Shown: piece after piece, positions 38,333 through 47,348 of the stretch
Layout: every line of letters starts with the position of its first letter
How positions within the stretch are numbered: the first letter of the stretch is position 1
Assembly: GCA_949283775.1 (NCBI GenBank)
Contig: CASDTU010000044.1
Span: 1-49,852, forward strand
Length of the DNA stretch: 49,852 nucleotides
From: an uncultured Bacillota bacterium
GTDB taxonomy: Bacteria; Bacillota; Clostridia; Christensenellales; Borkfalkiaceae
Direction of reading: 5' to 3'
The notes under the pieces: generated by a model
Seen by the model: only the letters and a program-made list of their open reading frames with translations
Told to the model about the DNA's origin: nothing
The model's database searches: none
Position numbers and translations under genes: made by a program

Positions 38333-39031
38333 ATGTTTTTTGAATTTTTATCTGCGATTTTCGGCAAATTGCTGTTTTTTACATCGGCGATCGGCGGAAA
38401 GAGTTCGTTTCCGAAACCGCTCTCGCCGCAAGAGGAAGCAAAATATCTCAAATTGGCGCGCGAAGGGGATAAGTCTGCAAAAGATATGCTGGTGCGCCAC
38501 AATATGCGCCTGGTCGCGCATATCGTCAAAAAATACAACGGCGCGGCGGAAACGGACGATCTGATCTCCGTCGGAAGTATCGGACTGATCAAAGCGATCA
38601 ACACTTATGAAGAAGGGCACGGAACGCAGTTGGCGACCTATACGGCGCGATGTATCGAGAATGAGATTCTAATGCTTCTACGCAGCAACAAAAAGCACAA
38701 GAATGACGTGTATTTGTCCGATCCTGTCGGCGTGGATAAGGAGGGCAATGAGTTGACGCTCATGGACCTGCTGTACGAAAAGGAGGACGGCGTTTTTAAG
38801 ACGGTGGAGTCCGGCCTGATCAAAGAGCGGTTCATGCGCGTATTGAAAGAAGTGCTGACCGAGCGGGAATACACCGTATTGTGTCTCCGATACGGATTGA
38901 AGGGCGGTGCGCCCATGCCGCAGAGAGAAGTGGCGGTGTTTTTAAAAATTTCCCGTTCGTACATATCCCGCATAGAAAAACGTGCGATCGAAAAGGTGCG
39001 CTTGCGGATGAACCGAAACGACTATACCTAA
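38333..39031 (+). CDS. sigK: Sporulation sigma factor SigK
   Basis: The 232-residue product aligns along its length with sigma-K, the late mother-cell factor. It has a hydrophobic pro-sequence (MFFEFLSAIFGKLLFFTS), then LVAHIVKKYNGAAETDDLIS (core binding, region 2) with IGLIKAINTYEEGHGTQLATY, YTARCIENEI, the region 3 linker and the region 4 helix-turn-helix (MPQREVAVFLKISRSYISRI). It is one unbroken reading frame, with no skin-like element. The pro-sequence suggests activation by proteolysis, as in Bacillus. I chose the ATG at 38333, 8 bases after AGGGGTG. Confidence 0.95.
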   Translation: MFFEFLSAIFGKLLFFTSAIGGKSSFPKPLSPQEEAKYLKLAREGDKSAKDMLVRHNMRLVAHIVKKYNGAAETDDLISVGSIGLIKAINTYEEGHGTQLATYTARCIENEILMLLRSNKKHKNDVYLSDPVGVDKEGNELTLMDLLYEKEDGVFKTVESGLIKERFMRVLKEVLTEREYTVLCLRYGLKGGAPMPQREVAVFLKISRSYISRIEKRAIEKVRLRMNRNDYT

Positions 39032-39174
39032 GCGCTGTTTTCGGCATCGCAAAAGAGCCGAAATAGTTTTAATGAAATCGAGCGAGCGCAGGCAGCGCGA
39101 TTGTAAGTCTGCGAACAAAAAATTGCGGCGCGTATGTTTTCTTTTTGTACATCGGCACAAAGTGCGGGCTTGCC

Positions 39175-39284
39175 GCAAACGTTCCTTTCGGGCAATGCGC
39201 GGAAAGAAAGCGCAAGCTGATTTTTCTGCCTTTGGTCGGTATTGCAAACGTTTTTTTCGAGCAATGCGCGGAAAGAAAGCGCAA
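39175..39284 (+). repeat. Two 41-base direct repeats
   Basis: 39175-39215 and 39244-39284 differ at only three bases. Each contains GCAATGCGCGGAAAGAAAGC and a small TGCGC/GCGCA stem. They lie 69 bases apart between sigK and the ctsR promoter, in an otherwise gene-free segment. Confidence 0.85.
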
Positions 39285-39301
39285 ACATTTTGAAAAATCT
39301 A

Positions 39302-39330
39302 TTTACAAGCGTTCGTTTGAGTGGTATAAT
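39302..39330 (+). promoter_or_regulatory. Sigma-A promoter of the ctsR operon
   Basis: TTTACA (39302-39307), 17 bases, TATAAT (39325-39330). Start near 39337. Confidence 0.9.
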
Positions 39331-39341
39331 ACGGGTGTAAA

Positions 39342-39358
39342 GGTCAAAGAAAGTCAAT
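39342..39358 (+). promoter_or_regulatory. CtsR operator
   Basis: GGTCAAA-GAA-AGTCAAT matches the CtsR heptad repeat (RGTCAAA-NAN-RGTCAAA) with one change. It sits just after the start site, so CtsR should block its own operon until heat stress. Confidence 0.92.
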
Positions 39359-39439
39359 AGTATGTCTGTTGAAAAAAACGCGGCGTTTTCGGCGGCGCAT
39401 TACTAAAAGACGCACAGCCAAAAGGTGCGCGCGGGGAAA

Positions 39440-39540
39440 GAAGCGGCGCAAGATAAAAATGGCGCAAGGCAAAAGCGCACAGCCAAAACTGCGGCGCAAG
39501 ACAAAAGCGGCGCAGGACAAAGTTGTGCAGACAAAAGTCG
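39440..39540 (+). repeat. Degenerate 16-18-base tandem repeats in the ctsR leader
   Basis: Units such as GCGGCGCAAGAYAAAA, GGCGCAAGGCAAAA and GCGGCGCAGGACAAAG follow one another about six times. They are inside the roughly 300-base leader between the CtsR operator and ctsR. No ribosome site or start makes them coding with confidence. Confidence 0.6.
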
Positions 39541-39636
39541 GAGCGCTATATGACTGCCGTGCGAACCAAAGGGCGGAAAGAAGTCGGCGGCTGTCGGATA
39601 GCGGCGGAAATGAAAGTTTCATAAAGGAGGGGGCAC

Positions 39637-40095
39637 ATGAACATTTGCGACGAAATCGAGACGTTTTTGCTGGACGCGCTCGGGAATGAGCACAGCGTAT
39701 TGATAGCAAGAAACAATCTGGCAGCGCATTTTGACTGCGCTCCCAGCCAGATCAATTATGTCTTGACGACGCGCTTTACGCCGGAGCGCGGATTTGTTAC
39801 CAGCAGCCGCCGCGGCGGCGGAGGCTATATCGAGATCACGCGGATTCGGTTTGACGATATTTTGGGAGAACTTTTGCGCGGCGGTATCGGAGAAGAGATC
39901 AGTTTCGGCAGGGCGCGCGGCATTTTGGAATCGTTGGAACAGCGCGGCGTCCTTTCGCCGCGGGAGTTTCGGCTTTTATCTGCGGCGCTGACGGACGGGG
40001 CGCTCGTATGTCCCATGCCGATCAAGGACAAGCTGCGGGCGAATATCGTAAAGAGCGTTATTCTGGAAATCATGAAGGAAGAGGAAAAGGGCTGA
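39637..40095 (+). CDS. ctsR: Transcriptional repressor CtsR
   Basis: The 152-residue product is the class III heat-shock repressor. It has the N-terminal helix-turn-helix (about 22-48, IARNNLAAHFDCAPSQINYV) and the glycine-rich RGGGGYI (59-65) that forms the DNA-binding wing and heat sensor. A C-terminal helical domain follows, which McsB targets. It is first in ctsR-mcsA-mcsB-clpC. AAGGAGG precedes the start. Regulation is by its own operator at 39342. Confidence 0.96.
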   Translation: MNICDEIETFLLDALGNEHSVLIARNNLAAHFDCAPSQINYVLTTRFTPERGFVTSSRRGGGGYIEITRIRFDDILGELLRGGIGEEISFGRARGILESLEQRGVLSPREFRLLSAALTDGALVCPMPIKDKLRANIVKSVILEIMKEEEKG

Positions 40096-40096
40096 T

Positions 40097-40576
40097 ATGC
40101 TGTGTTCCAACTGTAAAAAGAGGGAAGCTGTATATAATGTAGCGGGAGAGGACGGCGAATATTATCTCTGCGAAGAGTGTTATCAGCGTTTAGGCGAAGC
40201 GGCGGAGTTTGCCATGCAGCCCGGATCGGATTTGCAGCCGGCGGAGGAAGAAAAGCGCTGTCCCGTCTGCGGAATGGCGTTTTCCGATTATAAAGAGAGC
40301 GGGCTGCTCGGCTGTGCGAATTGTTTTCGGGTTTTTGAAGAGCAGTTGCTGCCGGAGATCGAGAAGATCCAGGGGGAGACGGTTCATGTCGGCAAGCGGC
40401 CTCTCGGCGATGAAGAGCTGTATCGCTTGCAGGACAGACAGAAGTCTTTGCGGTTTGAGTTGGAACAGGCGTTGAAGGAAAAGCGAATGCAGGACGCGGA
40501 AAAGATCAATCGGGAGATCCGCTCTTTGCGCCGCAGGATCGCGCGATGGGATTTCGGAGGGGAAGATGGTCAATAA
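40097..40576 (+). CDS. mcsA: McsA, activator of the protein arginine kinase
   Basis: The 159-residue product has two zinc-binding halves with CxxC pairs (Cys3-Cys6, Cys25-Cys28, then CPVC and CANC near 55-76) and a C-terminal UVR-type coiled coil (LRFELEQALKEKRMQDAEKI). McsA stimulates McsB kinase and binds ClpC. It starts one base after the ctsR stop and overlaps mcsB by 11 bases. Confidence 0.94.
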   Translation: MLCSNCKKREAVYNVAGEDGEYYLCEECYQRLGEAAEFAMQPGSDLQPAEEEKRCPVCGMAFSDYKESGLLGCANCFRVFEEQLLPEIEKIQGETVHVGKRPLGDEELYRLQDRQKSLRFELEQALKEKRMQDAEKINREIRSLRRRIARWDFGGEDGQ

Positions 40577-41618
40577 CATCGAAAGTACCGTCATTTCCAC
40601 CCGCGTCCGTCTGGCGAGAAATCTTGTCGGCTATCCTTTCCCGAACCGTATCAGGGACGTTTCGCAAGCAAAGGAGATCATCCGCAAAGTCAATGACGTG
40701 GCGAGCGATATACGGGAGTTTACGCTCTATTCGATGGACGTGATTTCCGAAAACGTGGCGCAGGCGATTTTTGACGATCATCTGATCAGCGCAGAGCTTG
40801 TGGCGAACAAAGAGTACGGAGCGGCGCTCATCGACGAGCGGGAGCAGGAAAAGGATGAGCCGCATGAAAGGGTCTCCATCATGATCAACGAAGAGGATCA
40901 TCTTCGGGAGCAATATATCACGGACGGACTCAATTTGCCGCAGGCGTATCGTAAAATTTCGGAAATCGATGATGAATTGTCCAAATCCCTGCGCTTTGCA
41001 TACGATGATCGTCTGGGGTATCTGACGGCGTGTCCGACCAATTTGGGAACGGGGCTCCGCGCGTCGGTCATGCTGTTTTTGCCGGGGCTTACCAAAATGC
41101 GGAAAATGAACAGCGTGATTCGGGAGATAGCAAAGCTGGGGCACACGGTCCGCGGCGTCTACGGCGAAGGCAGCCGCGCGGAAGGTTTCATGTACCAGAT
41201 CAGCAACGAAGTCACGTTGGGCGAAGAGGAAGAGTGCATTTTATCGGAAGTGCAGAAAGCAGTTTTGAATATCGTAAATCTTGAATCGCAGGCGAGGAAA
41301 AGTTTGCGAGCGGGCGATTGCGACGGGCTGCGCGATCTGTGTTGGCGCGCGCGCGGAGTTTTGACGAATTGTTATAAAATATCGTTTGAGGATTTTCTGC
41401 GCCGCGTGTCGGAAGTGAAACTGGGGATCGCGCTCGGCTTTCTGTCGATCGAAAAGTTCAGCTTTATCGATGAGCTGATCGCGGCTGTCCGCCCTGCCAA
41501 CATAGCCTTGGAGTTTGACGGATTGCTCACGCCTGCGGAAAGGGATATACGGCGCGCCGTCCTGTGCCGCGCGGCGCTCAAAGACTGCGTTTTGACGGAC
41601 GAAGAAAATTTGGAATGA
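40566..41618 (+). CDS. mcsB: Protein-arginine kinase McsB
   Basis: The 350-residue product is a phosphagen-kinase relative that phosphorylates arginine on proteins, marking them for ClpCP. Visible motifs are STRVRLARNL (13-22), the catalytic acidic loop NEEDHLREQ near 119, CPTNLGTGLRASV near 158 and the VRGVYGEGSRAEG loop near 196. Length matches the family. It also inactivates CtsR by phosphorylation in relatives. The GGAGGGGAAG ribosome site lies inside mcsA. Confidence 0.95.
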   Translation: MVNNIESTVISTRVRLARNLVGYPFPNRIRDVSQAKEIIRKVNDVASDIREFTLYSMDVISENVAQAIFDDHLISAELVANKEYGAALIDEREQEKDEPHERVSIMINEEDHLREQYITDGLNLPQAYRKISEIDDELSKSLRFAYDDRLGYLTACPTNLGTGLRASVMLFLPGLTKMRKMNSVIREIAKLGHTVRGVYGEGSRAEGFMYQISNEVTLGEEEECILSEVQKAVLNIVNLESQARKSLRAGDCDGLRDLCWRARGVLTNCYKISFEDFLRRVSEVKLGIALGFLSIEKFSFIDELIAAVRPANIALEFDGLLTPAERDIRRAVLCRAALKDCVLTDEENLE

Positions 41619-41940
41619 TTGTGCGGCCTTTTGAACGGGGACAAATGAGAGATCGGAAAAATCCGAAAGCAAAAAATTCCCCGAAAAAAGCAGGTGCGGA
41701 ACCATATATCTTGCGGAACAGGAGCAATGCAAGATCATAAAATTCTGAGAGACGGAAAAATCCGGAATCGGGAGAGTTTGATAAAAATCTTAGAATTTGA
41801 TATTAGAATAAAAATCTTAGAATTGATAGGGACAAAAAGAAAAGAGCAAAAAACGAAGCAGCGAAGAGGAATCGAAAAAGAGAAGAGATTTCTTGGCGGG
41901 GCGACGGAAGGCTCGGCCGAACGAAGTGGAGATGAGACCG
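41619..41940. other. mcsB-clpC spacer with 27-base period repeat
   Basis: No gene is seen. ATAAAAATCTTAGAATT occurs at about 41781 and 41808, and GGAAAAATCCG twice near 41655 and 41755. No CtsR box or clear promoter was found, so clpC is probably read from the ctsR promoter. Confidence 0.5.
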
Positions 41941-44439
41941 ATGTACGATTTTAGTAAATTTTCAGTCAATTTACAAAAGGCGCTGGAATATGCGATCAAT
42001 GCGGCAAATTATTACGGGAGCAAATATGTCGGAAGCGAGCATATCTTGTTTGGGATCCTGAACGTACCCCAGAGCCGCGCCTGTCAGATCCTGACGGAAG
42101 CGGGGGTTCGGGAGGCGGAGTACCGCACGATTTTTGTACGGACGCTGGATAAACATACGAATATCAAGGGGTTTACGCCGCGAACAAAAAATATGTTCGA
42201 CAAGGCCTGCGAATTTGCCGTTAATCATGACGGAGTGGGCACGAGCGTAGGCAGCGAATATATGCTGCTCGCTATTTTGGCGGATGAAGGCTGCGTTGCC
42301 GTACGCATTTTGAAAATGCTGGGCGTGGATATCGACGGGCTGCTGTCCGCGTTGGACGAAGAGCTGGGAGAGGCGGAATACGATCCGGAATACGATGCGT
42401 ACGAAAGTGTGCTTCGCCAGCAATTTTCCAAAGCGCCCGCGCACGAGCCGGCAGGCGGCAATCCCAAACAGGGCGGCGGATTCAATCTTCGTTTCGGTTC
42501 GGATCTGACGCAGAAAGCGCGGGAGGGCAAGATCGATCCGGTCATCGGCAGAAAGAAGGAGATCGATAAGATCATACAGGTTTTGTCCCGCCGAACGAAG
42601 AACAACCCCGTTTTGATCGGAGAGCCGGGCGTGGGAAAGAGCGCCGTGGTGGAAGGGCTTGCGCAGGCGATCGTGCGCGGCGAAGTTCCCGATCTTTTGC
42701 TCGGCAAAACGGTGTTTGCTCTGGATCTTCCGGGCATGCTCGCAGGGGCAAAGTACCGCGGCGATTTTGAAGAACGGCTCAAAGAGATCGTCGATGCCAT
42801 CAAAAAGAACGGCAATATTATTCTGTTCATCGATGAGATCCATAATATAGTCGGCGCAGGCGCAAGTTCGGATAACAGCATGGATGCGGCAAATATTTTA
42901 AAGCCCATGCTTGCGCGCGGCGAATTGCAGACGATCGGCGCCACGACGATCGACGAATACCGCAAGTATATTGAAAAAGATTCCGCTTTAGAGCGTCGGT
43001 TTACGCCCGTCAACGTGGAACAGCCGAGCGTGGAAGAGACGATCGAGATTTTGCGCGGTCTTCGCGACAAGTACGAGGCGCATCATAAGGTTACGATCAC
43101 GGACGAGGCGATCGTGGCGGCGGCGAGTTTATCCGACCGCTATATCACCGACCGCTTTTTGCCGGATAAGGCGATCGATCTGATCGACGAGGCGGCAAGC
43201 CGCGCGCGGCTGGACAGTTATAACGGCCCTGCCGGGATCAAGGAAAAAGAGCAGGAGATCGAAAAACTGCACGCCGAAAAGAATAAAGCCGCGCGGAAAG
43301 ACGATTTTGCGGCGGCGCAGAGGGTGTTGGACCGGATCCGGCAGGTGGAGCAGGAGATCGAACAGCTTCGCGCCGATTGGGAGAAAAACCGCGGTGAGAG
43401 CAGGGCAACGATCGGCTCCGAAGAGGTCGCAAGGATCGTGGCGAGCTGGACGGGGATCCCCGTTGTCAAACTGACGGAAGAGGAGAGCACGCGGCTGTTG
43501 CATCTGGAAGAGGAACTGCATCGCAGGGTCATCGGCCAGGAAGAGGCGGTTTCCGCCGTCGCAAAGGCGATACGGCGCGCCAGGGCGGGGCTGAAAGATC
43601 CCAACAAACCCATCGGTTCGTTTATTTTTGTCGGGCCGACGGGCGTCGGAAAGACGGAACTGTCCAAAGCGCTGGCGGCGGCGATGTTCGGCGACGAGCG
43701 GCTCATGATTCGGCTGGATATGAGCGAGTTTATGGAGAAGCATTCTGTCAGCAAGATCATCGGCGCGCCGCCCGGATACGTCGGTTTTGAAGACGCCGGC
43801 GGACAGTTGACCGAAAAGATCCGCAGAAAGCCCTATTCGGTCGTGCTCTTCGATGAGATCGAAAAGGCGCATCCGGATGTGTTCAACGTTTTACTGCAAA
43901 TTCTGGACGATGGCCGCCTTACGGACAGTAAGGGCAGAGTCGTCAGCTTTAAAAATACGATCATCATTCTGACGTCAAACGTGGGGGCCGGAAAGGTGAA
44001 TGAGATGCGCCGGCTCGGCTTTTCGGGCGGCGAATCGGAAGATGTTGCGGCGGAATACGATCGGATGAAAGATAAAATTTCGGAAGAGCTGAAAGCGCAG
44101 TTCAAACCCGAATTTTTAAATCGGATCGATGAGATCATCATCTTTCATAAGCTCAGCCGGGAGGATGCGGAAAAAGTTTGCGATCTTTTTCTTTCAACGC
44201 TCGTTGAGCGGCTCAAAAAGCGGAATATAGCGATCGAGCTGACGGCGGCGGCAAAGGAACAGCTTCTCAGTGAAGGCTACGATCCCGTATATGGGGCGAG
44301 ACCGTTGAAGCGGGTGATCCAGCGCAGGATCGAAGACGCGCTCAGCGAAGAGATCCTTGCCAACAAGATCGCACCCGGGCAAAATGTTCTTGTCGACGCG
44401 CAGAACGGCAAATTTATTTTTAAGAGCGGAAAAATGTAA
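41941..44439 (+). CDS. clpC: ATP-dependent Clp protease ATP-binding subunit ClpC
   Basis: The 832-residue Hsp100 protein has the double Clp-N repeat (about 1-145), AAA1 with Walker A GEPGVGKS (227-234), a short coiled middle domain with UVR-like helices ([20 protein letters not shown]), and AAA2 with Walker A GPTGVGKT (565-572). It unfolds proteins, including those with phospho-arginine, for ClpP. I start at [12 protein letters not shown] because GGAG lies 9 bases upstream; upstream in-frame ATGs at 41893 and 41932 would add basic residues absent from the family. It is the last gene of the ctsR operon. Confidence 0.96.
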   Translation: MYDFSKFSVNLQKALEYAINAANYYGSKYVGSEHILFGILNVPQSRACQILTEAGVREAEYRTIFVRTLDKHTNIKGFTPRTKNMFDKACEFAVNHDGVGTSVGSEYMLLAILADEGCVAVRILKMLGVDIDGLLSALDEELGEAEYDPEYDAYESVLRQQFSKAPAHEPAGGNPKQGGGFNLRFGSDLTQKAREGKIDPVIGRKKEIDKIIQVLSRRTKNNPVLIGEPGVGKSAVVEGLAQAIVRGEVPDLLLGKTVFALDLPGMLAGAKYRGDFEERLKEIVDAIKKNGNIILFIDEIHNIVGAGASSDNSMDAANILKPMLARGELQTIGATTIDEYRKYIEKDSALERRFTPVNVEQPSVEETIEILRGLRDKYEAHHKVTITDEAIVAAASLSDRYITDRFLPDKAIDLIDEAASRARLDSYNGPAGIKEKEQEIEKLHAEKNKAARKDDFAAAQRVLDRIRQVEQEIEQLRADWEKNRGESRATIGSEEVARIVASWTGIPVVKLTEEESTRLLHLEEELHRRVIGQEEAVSAVAKAIRRARAGLKDPNKPIGSFIFVGPTGVGKTELSKALAAAMFGDERLMIRLDMSEFMEKHSVSKIIGAPPGYVGFEDAGGQLTEKIRRKPYSVVLFDEIEKAHPDVFNVLLQILDDGRLTDSKGRVVSFKNTIIILTSNVGAGKVNEMRRLGFSGGESEDVAAEYDRMKDKISEELKAQFKPEFLNRIDEIIIFHKLSREDAEKVCDLFLSTLVERLKKRNIAIELTAAAKEQLLSEGYDPVYGARPLKRVIQRRIEDALSEEILANKIAPGQNVLVDAQNGKFIFKSGKM

Positions 44440-44496
44440 AAAAGAATTGCGAAGGCAATTTTGTAAACAGAAAATATATAGACGGGAGGAAAATTT

Positions 44497-45024
44497 ATGC
44501 GTATTGAAATCAGCGAAAAAAATTGTAAAGCCAGTGAAAAATTGATCGGTGTTGTTGAAAAAAAGGCGGCGCGTCTGAACAAATATTTCGACGACGATGC
44601 AGTGTGCAGCGTTTATCTGAAACAGGAAAACAAGTTTTTCAAAACGGAGATCACGATTTATTATAAAGGGAACATGGTCCGTGCGGAAGTGAGCGGAGAT
44701 AATTTTTATGACAACATCGACGCCGTTTTGCCCAAGATCGAAAAGCAGATCTATAAACATAAATCGAAATTGGAATCAAAACTGAAAAAGGACGCTTTTA
44801 CCGAAAAGCAGATCTTTTTCCAGGAGGAAGACATTGCGGAAAGTAAACTGGTCAAGACGAAGACGTTTCAGCTTTCTCCCATGACGACAGAAGAGGCGGT
44901 AGAGCAGCTCGATCTTTTGGGCCATGCGTTTTATGTGTTTCAGGATGCGGCGACCCGAGAGGTTCGCGTGGTGTACCTTCGCGAAGGCGGAGACGTAGGG
45001 CTTCTGATCCCGAAAAAAGCCTAA
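44497..45024 (+). CDS. hpf: Ribosome hibernation promoting factor, long form
   Basis: The 175-residue product has the N-terminal S30AE domain (about 1-95) and, after a linker, the C-terminal dimerisation domain (about 120-175, with TKTFQLSPMTTEEAVEQL and REGGDVGLLIP). Long HPF joins two 70S ribosomes into inactive 100S particles in stationary phase. GGGAGG precedes the ATG. It follows clpC by 57 bases and may be partly co-transcribed. Confidence 0.96.
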   Translation: MRIEISEKNCKASEKLIGVVEKKAARLNKYFDDDAVCSVYLKQENKFFKTEITIYYKGNMVRAEVSGDNFYDNIDAVLPKIEKQIYKHKSKLESKLKKDAFTEKQIFFQEEDIAESKLVKTKTFQLSPMTTEEAVEQLDLLGHAFYVFQDAATREVRVVYLREGGDVGLLIPKKA

Positions 45025-45077
45025 AAACGGTACCGGGCATAAGCGGGAAATCCGCCTGCGGTAAAAACAAACTGTCC

Positions 45078-45105
45078 GGCCGCGCTGTAAATTTACAGTG
45101 CGGCC
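45078..45105. terminator. 14-bp hairpin after hpf
   Basis: GGCCGCGCTGTAAA (45078-45091) pairs with 45092-45105 with one G-U pair. It likely ends the clpC-hpf transcript, although the loop must open some base pairs. Confidence 0.6.
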
Positions 45106-45216
45106 GCTAAAATAAAAAACTTGTCCGCTCCGCTATTTTCAGTGCGGCGGGAAAAATTGAAAATTCAAGAAAGAGGCGCCGCTCAAAAACGCAGCGGCAA
45201 AATTTAGAAGGAGCTG

Positions 45217-45253
45217 AAAAGGGCTGCGCGCATTTTTTGCGCGCAGCCCTTTT
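45217..45253. terminator. 16-bp perfect hairpin
   Basis: AAAAGGGCTGCGCGCA (45217-45232) pairs with 45238-45253 around TTTTT. T-rich sequence follows on the plus strand. Confidence 0.75.
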
Positions 45254-45423
45254 GTTTGCGGGAAAGACTTTTGTTTTTTTGAAAAACTATTGCACTTAAA
45301 AAAACTTTGGTTTTTGAAAAAGAAACGCGGAAGCGCTCATTCCATGGAAAAAAAGTTCGGGAGCAGCTGTGCTTTTTAAACGAAGAGCAGCGCGGCATAG
45401 CGGATAAAAAGAGGGGTACACAG

Positions 45424-45454
45424 GTATATTTTTCGGGCGAAATTTGCATACAAT
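45424..45454 (+). promoter_or_regulatory. Candidate sigma-E-type promoter at the YihY gene
   Basis: GTATATT (45424-45430), 16 bases, CATACAAT (45447-45454). The -10 octamer is a perfect sigma-E match and the -35 is 6 of 7. The transcription start would be the A of the ATG at 45461, and no ribosome site is present, as for feoA. Confidence 0.5.
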
Positions 45455-45460
45455 AATGGT

Positions 45461-46285
45461 ATGACGGGAATCAAGGAACATATCAAAGACGCCGGGAAAA
45501 AAGTCCGCGGAACATTTCACTATTTAACGTCGAAGAAATATACGACATTGGCGGGGACGATGGCGTTTTTTTTAGTTATGTCCGTTGTACCCTTTTTGTT
45601 TTGGCTGACCATCTTGTTCGGGCGGTTGAATATCGACTATGAGCCGATTTTTGAATTGGAGATCTTCCGCGAGGTAAAGGACCTGCTGGTCTATTTTCGC
45701 GACGCCGCGCAGAGCGCAACGACGGGCGCGTCGGTCATTTTGCTCATAACGACTTTGTATTCTTCGACGAATCTGTTTTATCATATGCGCAGGAGCGGCG
45801 AGATCATCTATGAGAGCAAGCGGCGGAAGGGCAGTATAGCGGTCCGTATGTCGGCGCTCGTATTGATTTTTATCGTGATGCTGCTGTCCGTGGTCGGCGT
45901 AAGCGCTTTTTTGCTGGGGAACTCCCTTTTGCGCCGCATTTTTCCCTCTTTTCTCGCGCAGATTTCCGTGTATGCGCTCTTCGGCGTCTTTATGTTTGCG
46001 CTCATCCTGATATTGAACCTATATATGTGTCCGTATAAAGTTCGGGCGGGGAATGTCGTCTGGGGAAGTCTCTTGACGGTGCTTTTGGGCGGACTTGCGT
46101 CTTTCGGGTTCAGCATCTACGCGACGTTCTCTTCCATGGAAAAACTGTACGGCGCGGCGGTTTTTCTGATCTTGTTTCTGCTGTGGCTGTATCTGCTGAT
46201 GACGTGTTTTGTGATCGGCGTGATCTTTAATTGTCATCTGCTCGAACAGGACAAGATGCGGAAAATTGTCCATAAAAAATATTAG
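45461..46285 (+). CDS. YihY/UPF0761 family membrane protein
   Basis: The 274-residue product has six hydrophobic helices in the YihY/BrkB pattern: TTLAGTMAFFLVMSVVPFLF near 28, then GASVILLITTLYSSTNLF near 87, ALVLIFIVMLLSVVGVSAFL, and YMCPYKVRAGNVVWGSLLTV before the last helices. The family was once called ribonuclease BN, but that activity belongs to another protein; YihY proteins are membrane proteins of unknown transport role. Length is normal. The start lacks a ribosome site and lies 7 bases after a -10-like element. Confidence 0.9.
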   Translation: MTGIKEHIKDAGKKVRGTFHYLTSKKYTTLAGTMAFFLVMSVVPFLFWLTILFGRLNIDYEPIFELEIFREVKDLLVYFRDAAQSATTGASVILLITTLYSSTNLFYHMRRSGEIIYESKRRKGSIAVRMSALVLIFIVMLLSVVGVSAFLLGNSLLRRIFPSFLAQISVYALFGVFMFALILILNLYMCPYKVRAGNVVWGSLLTVLLGGLASFGFSIYATFSSMEKLYGAAVFLILFLLWLYLLMTCFVIGVIFNCHLLEQDKMRKIVHKKY

Positions 46286-46300
46286 AACGGTCCGAATCGT

Positions 46301-46329
46301 TTGCAAAAATCGGATAAAATCTGTATAAT
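46301..46329 (+). promoter_or_regulatory. Sigma-A promoter of the degV gene
   Basis: TTGCAA (46301-46306), 17 bases, TATAAT (46324-46329). Leader about 42 bases. Confidence 0.8.
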
Positions 46330-46377
46330 AAAGAAAACCGAGTCGGTTTTTAATATGAAAACAAAGGAAAGAGCGCT

Positions 46378-47241
46378 ATGTATCAGTTGTTTTGTGATTC
46401 GAACTGCGAACTTTGGCATACAGTCGTCAAAGAGTACGGTTTAAAATTCATATCGATGCCGTACGTTTTGGACGGGCAGGAATACTATTACGATTTAGGG
46501 GAAAAGACCGATTTCAAGCATTTTTATGATCGGATGCGGGAGGGCGCTGTTCCGACGACGTCCGCGATCAACGAGCAAAATTATATCGATTATTTTGAGC
46601 CCGTTTTAAAAGAGGGAAAAGATATCTATTATATCACGTTTTCGCATAAACTGTCGGCGACGTTTGAGAGCATGGACCGCGCGATCGCCGCTTTGAAGGA
46701 GAAATATCCGGAACGGGAGATCCGTACGTTCGATACGAAATCGATCAGTTTGGGCGCGGGCTTTCAGGTGCGCTATGCTGCGGAAAAATACAAGGCAGGC
46801 GCAACGATGGATGAGCTGGACGCCTATTTAAAGGAGATTTCGGCGCATACGGTCGTCTATTTTGTGGTGGATGACCTGGTCTATTTAAAGCGCGGCGGCA
46901 GGATCTCCGCTCTGACGGCGGCGTTCGGATCGCTTTTGGGCATCAAACCGATGATTTCGATCTTGCCGGACGGTTCGCTCAAGAGCGTCGGGAAAATAAA
47001 GGGTTCAAAGCGCGTATTTGCGGAGTTTATCCGCTTGATGCACGAACATAACTGCGACGTTAAAAATTACCGCGTAGAAGTGATGCAGGCGGATTGTCCG
47101 GAAACGGGCGAGGCGTTTGTCAATGCGCTCAAAGCCGAATTTGGGCAGGAGACGGACGCGCACGTGCAGATCGTGGGGCCCGTCATAGCGTCTCATTGCG
47201 GGCCGGGCACCTTGGGCTTGATCTTTTACGGCGATAAGTAG
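46378..47241 (+). CDS. DegV family fatty-acid-binding protein
   Basis: The 287-residue product has the two-domain DegV fold. PTTSAINEQNY (59-69) and FSHKLSATFES (88-98) carry the serines that hold the fatty-acid carboxylate, and DDLVYLKRGGRIS near 166 and ASHCGPGTLGLIFYGD at the C-terminus are typical. Family members deliver fatty acids to the FakA kinase; FakA is not in the window. AAAGGAAAG is the ribosome site. ApbE follows about 107 bases later, so co-transcription is possible. Confidence 0.93.
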   Translation: MYQLFCDSNCELWHTVVKEYGLKFISMPYVLDGQEYYYDLGEKTDFKHFYDRMREGAVPTTSAINEQNYIDYFEPVLKEGKDIYYITFSHKLSATFESMDRAIAALKEKYPEREIRTFDTKSISLGAGFQVRYAAEKYKAGATMDELDAYLKEISAHTVVYFVVDDLVYLKRGGRISALTAAFGSLLGIKPMISILPDGSLKSVGKIKGSKRVFAEFIRLMHEHNCDVKNYRVEVMQADCPETGEAFVNALKAEFGQETDAHVQIVGPVIASHCGPGTLGLIFYGDK

Positions 47242-47348
47242 AGACCGGATTTTCGTACACGGAAGAGTAAAATCGATACCGTAAAGTCACAGAGGCGGAC
47301 GAGATACGTCGCGTGCCGAATGATTTTGCCGGTGGAACGGAGGAACTT

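Larger units (their letters stand above)
45025..45460. other. Intergenic region with two strong hairpins
   Basis: No gene is seen in 436 bases. Inverted repeats lie at 45078-45105 and 45217-45253 (listed separately). The last 40 bases hold the promoter-like element of the next gene. Confidence 0.5.

Noticed and set aside
38333..39031. skin-like element in sigK
   Set aside because: The reading frame is continuous and full length.
39175..39284. CRISPR array
   Set aside because: There are only two 41-base copies, no further regularly spaced units, and no cas genes.
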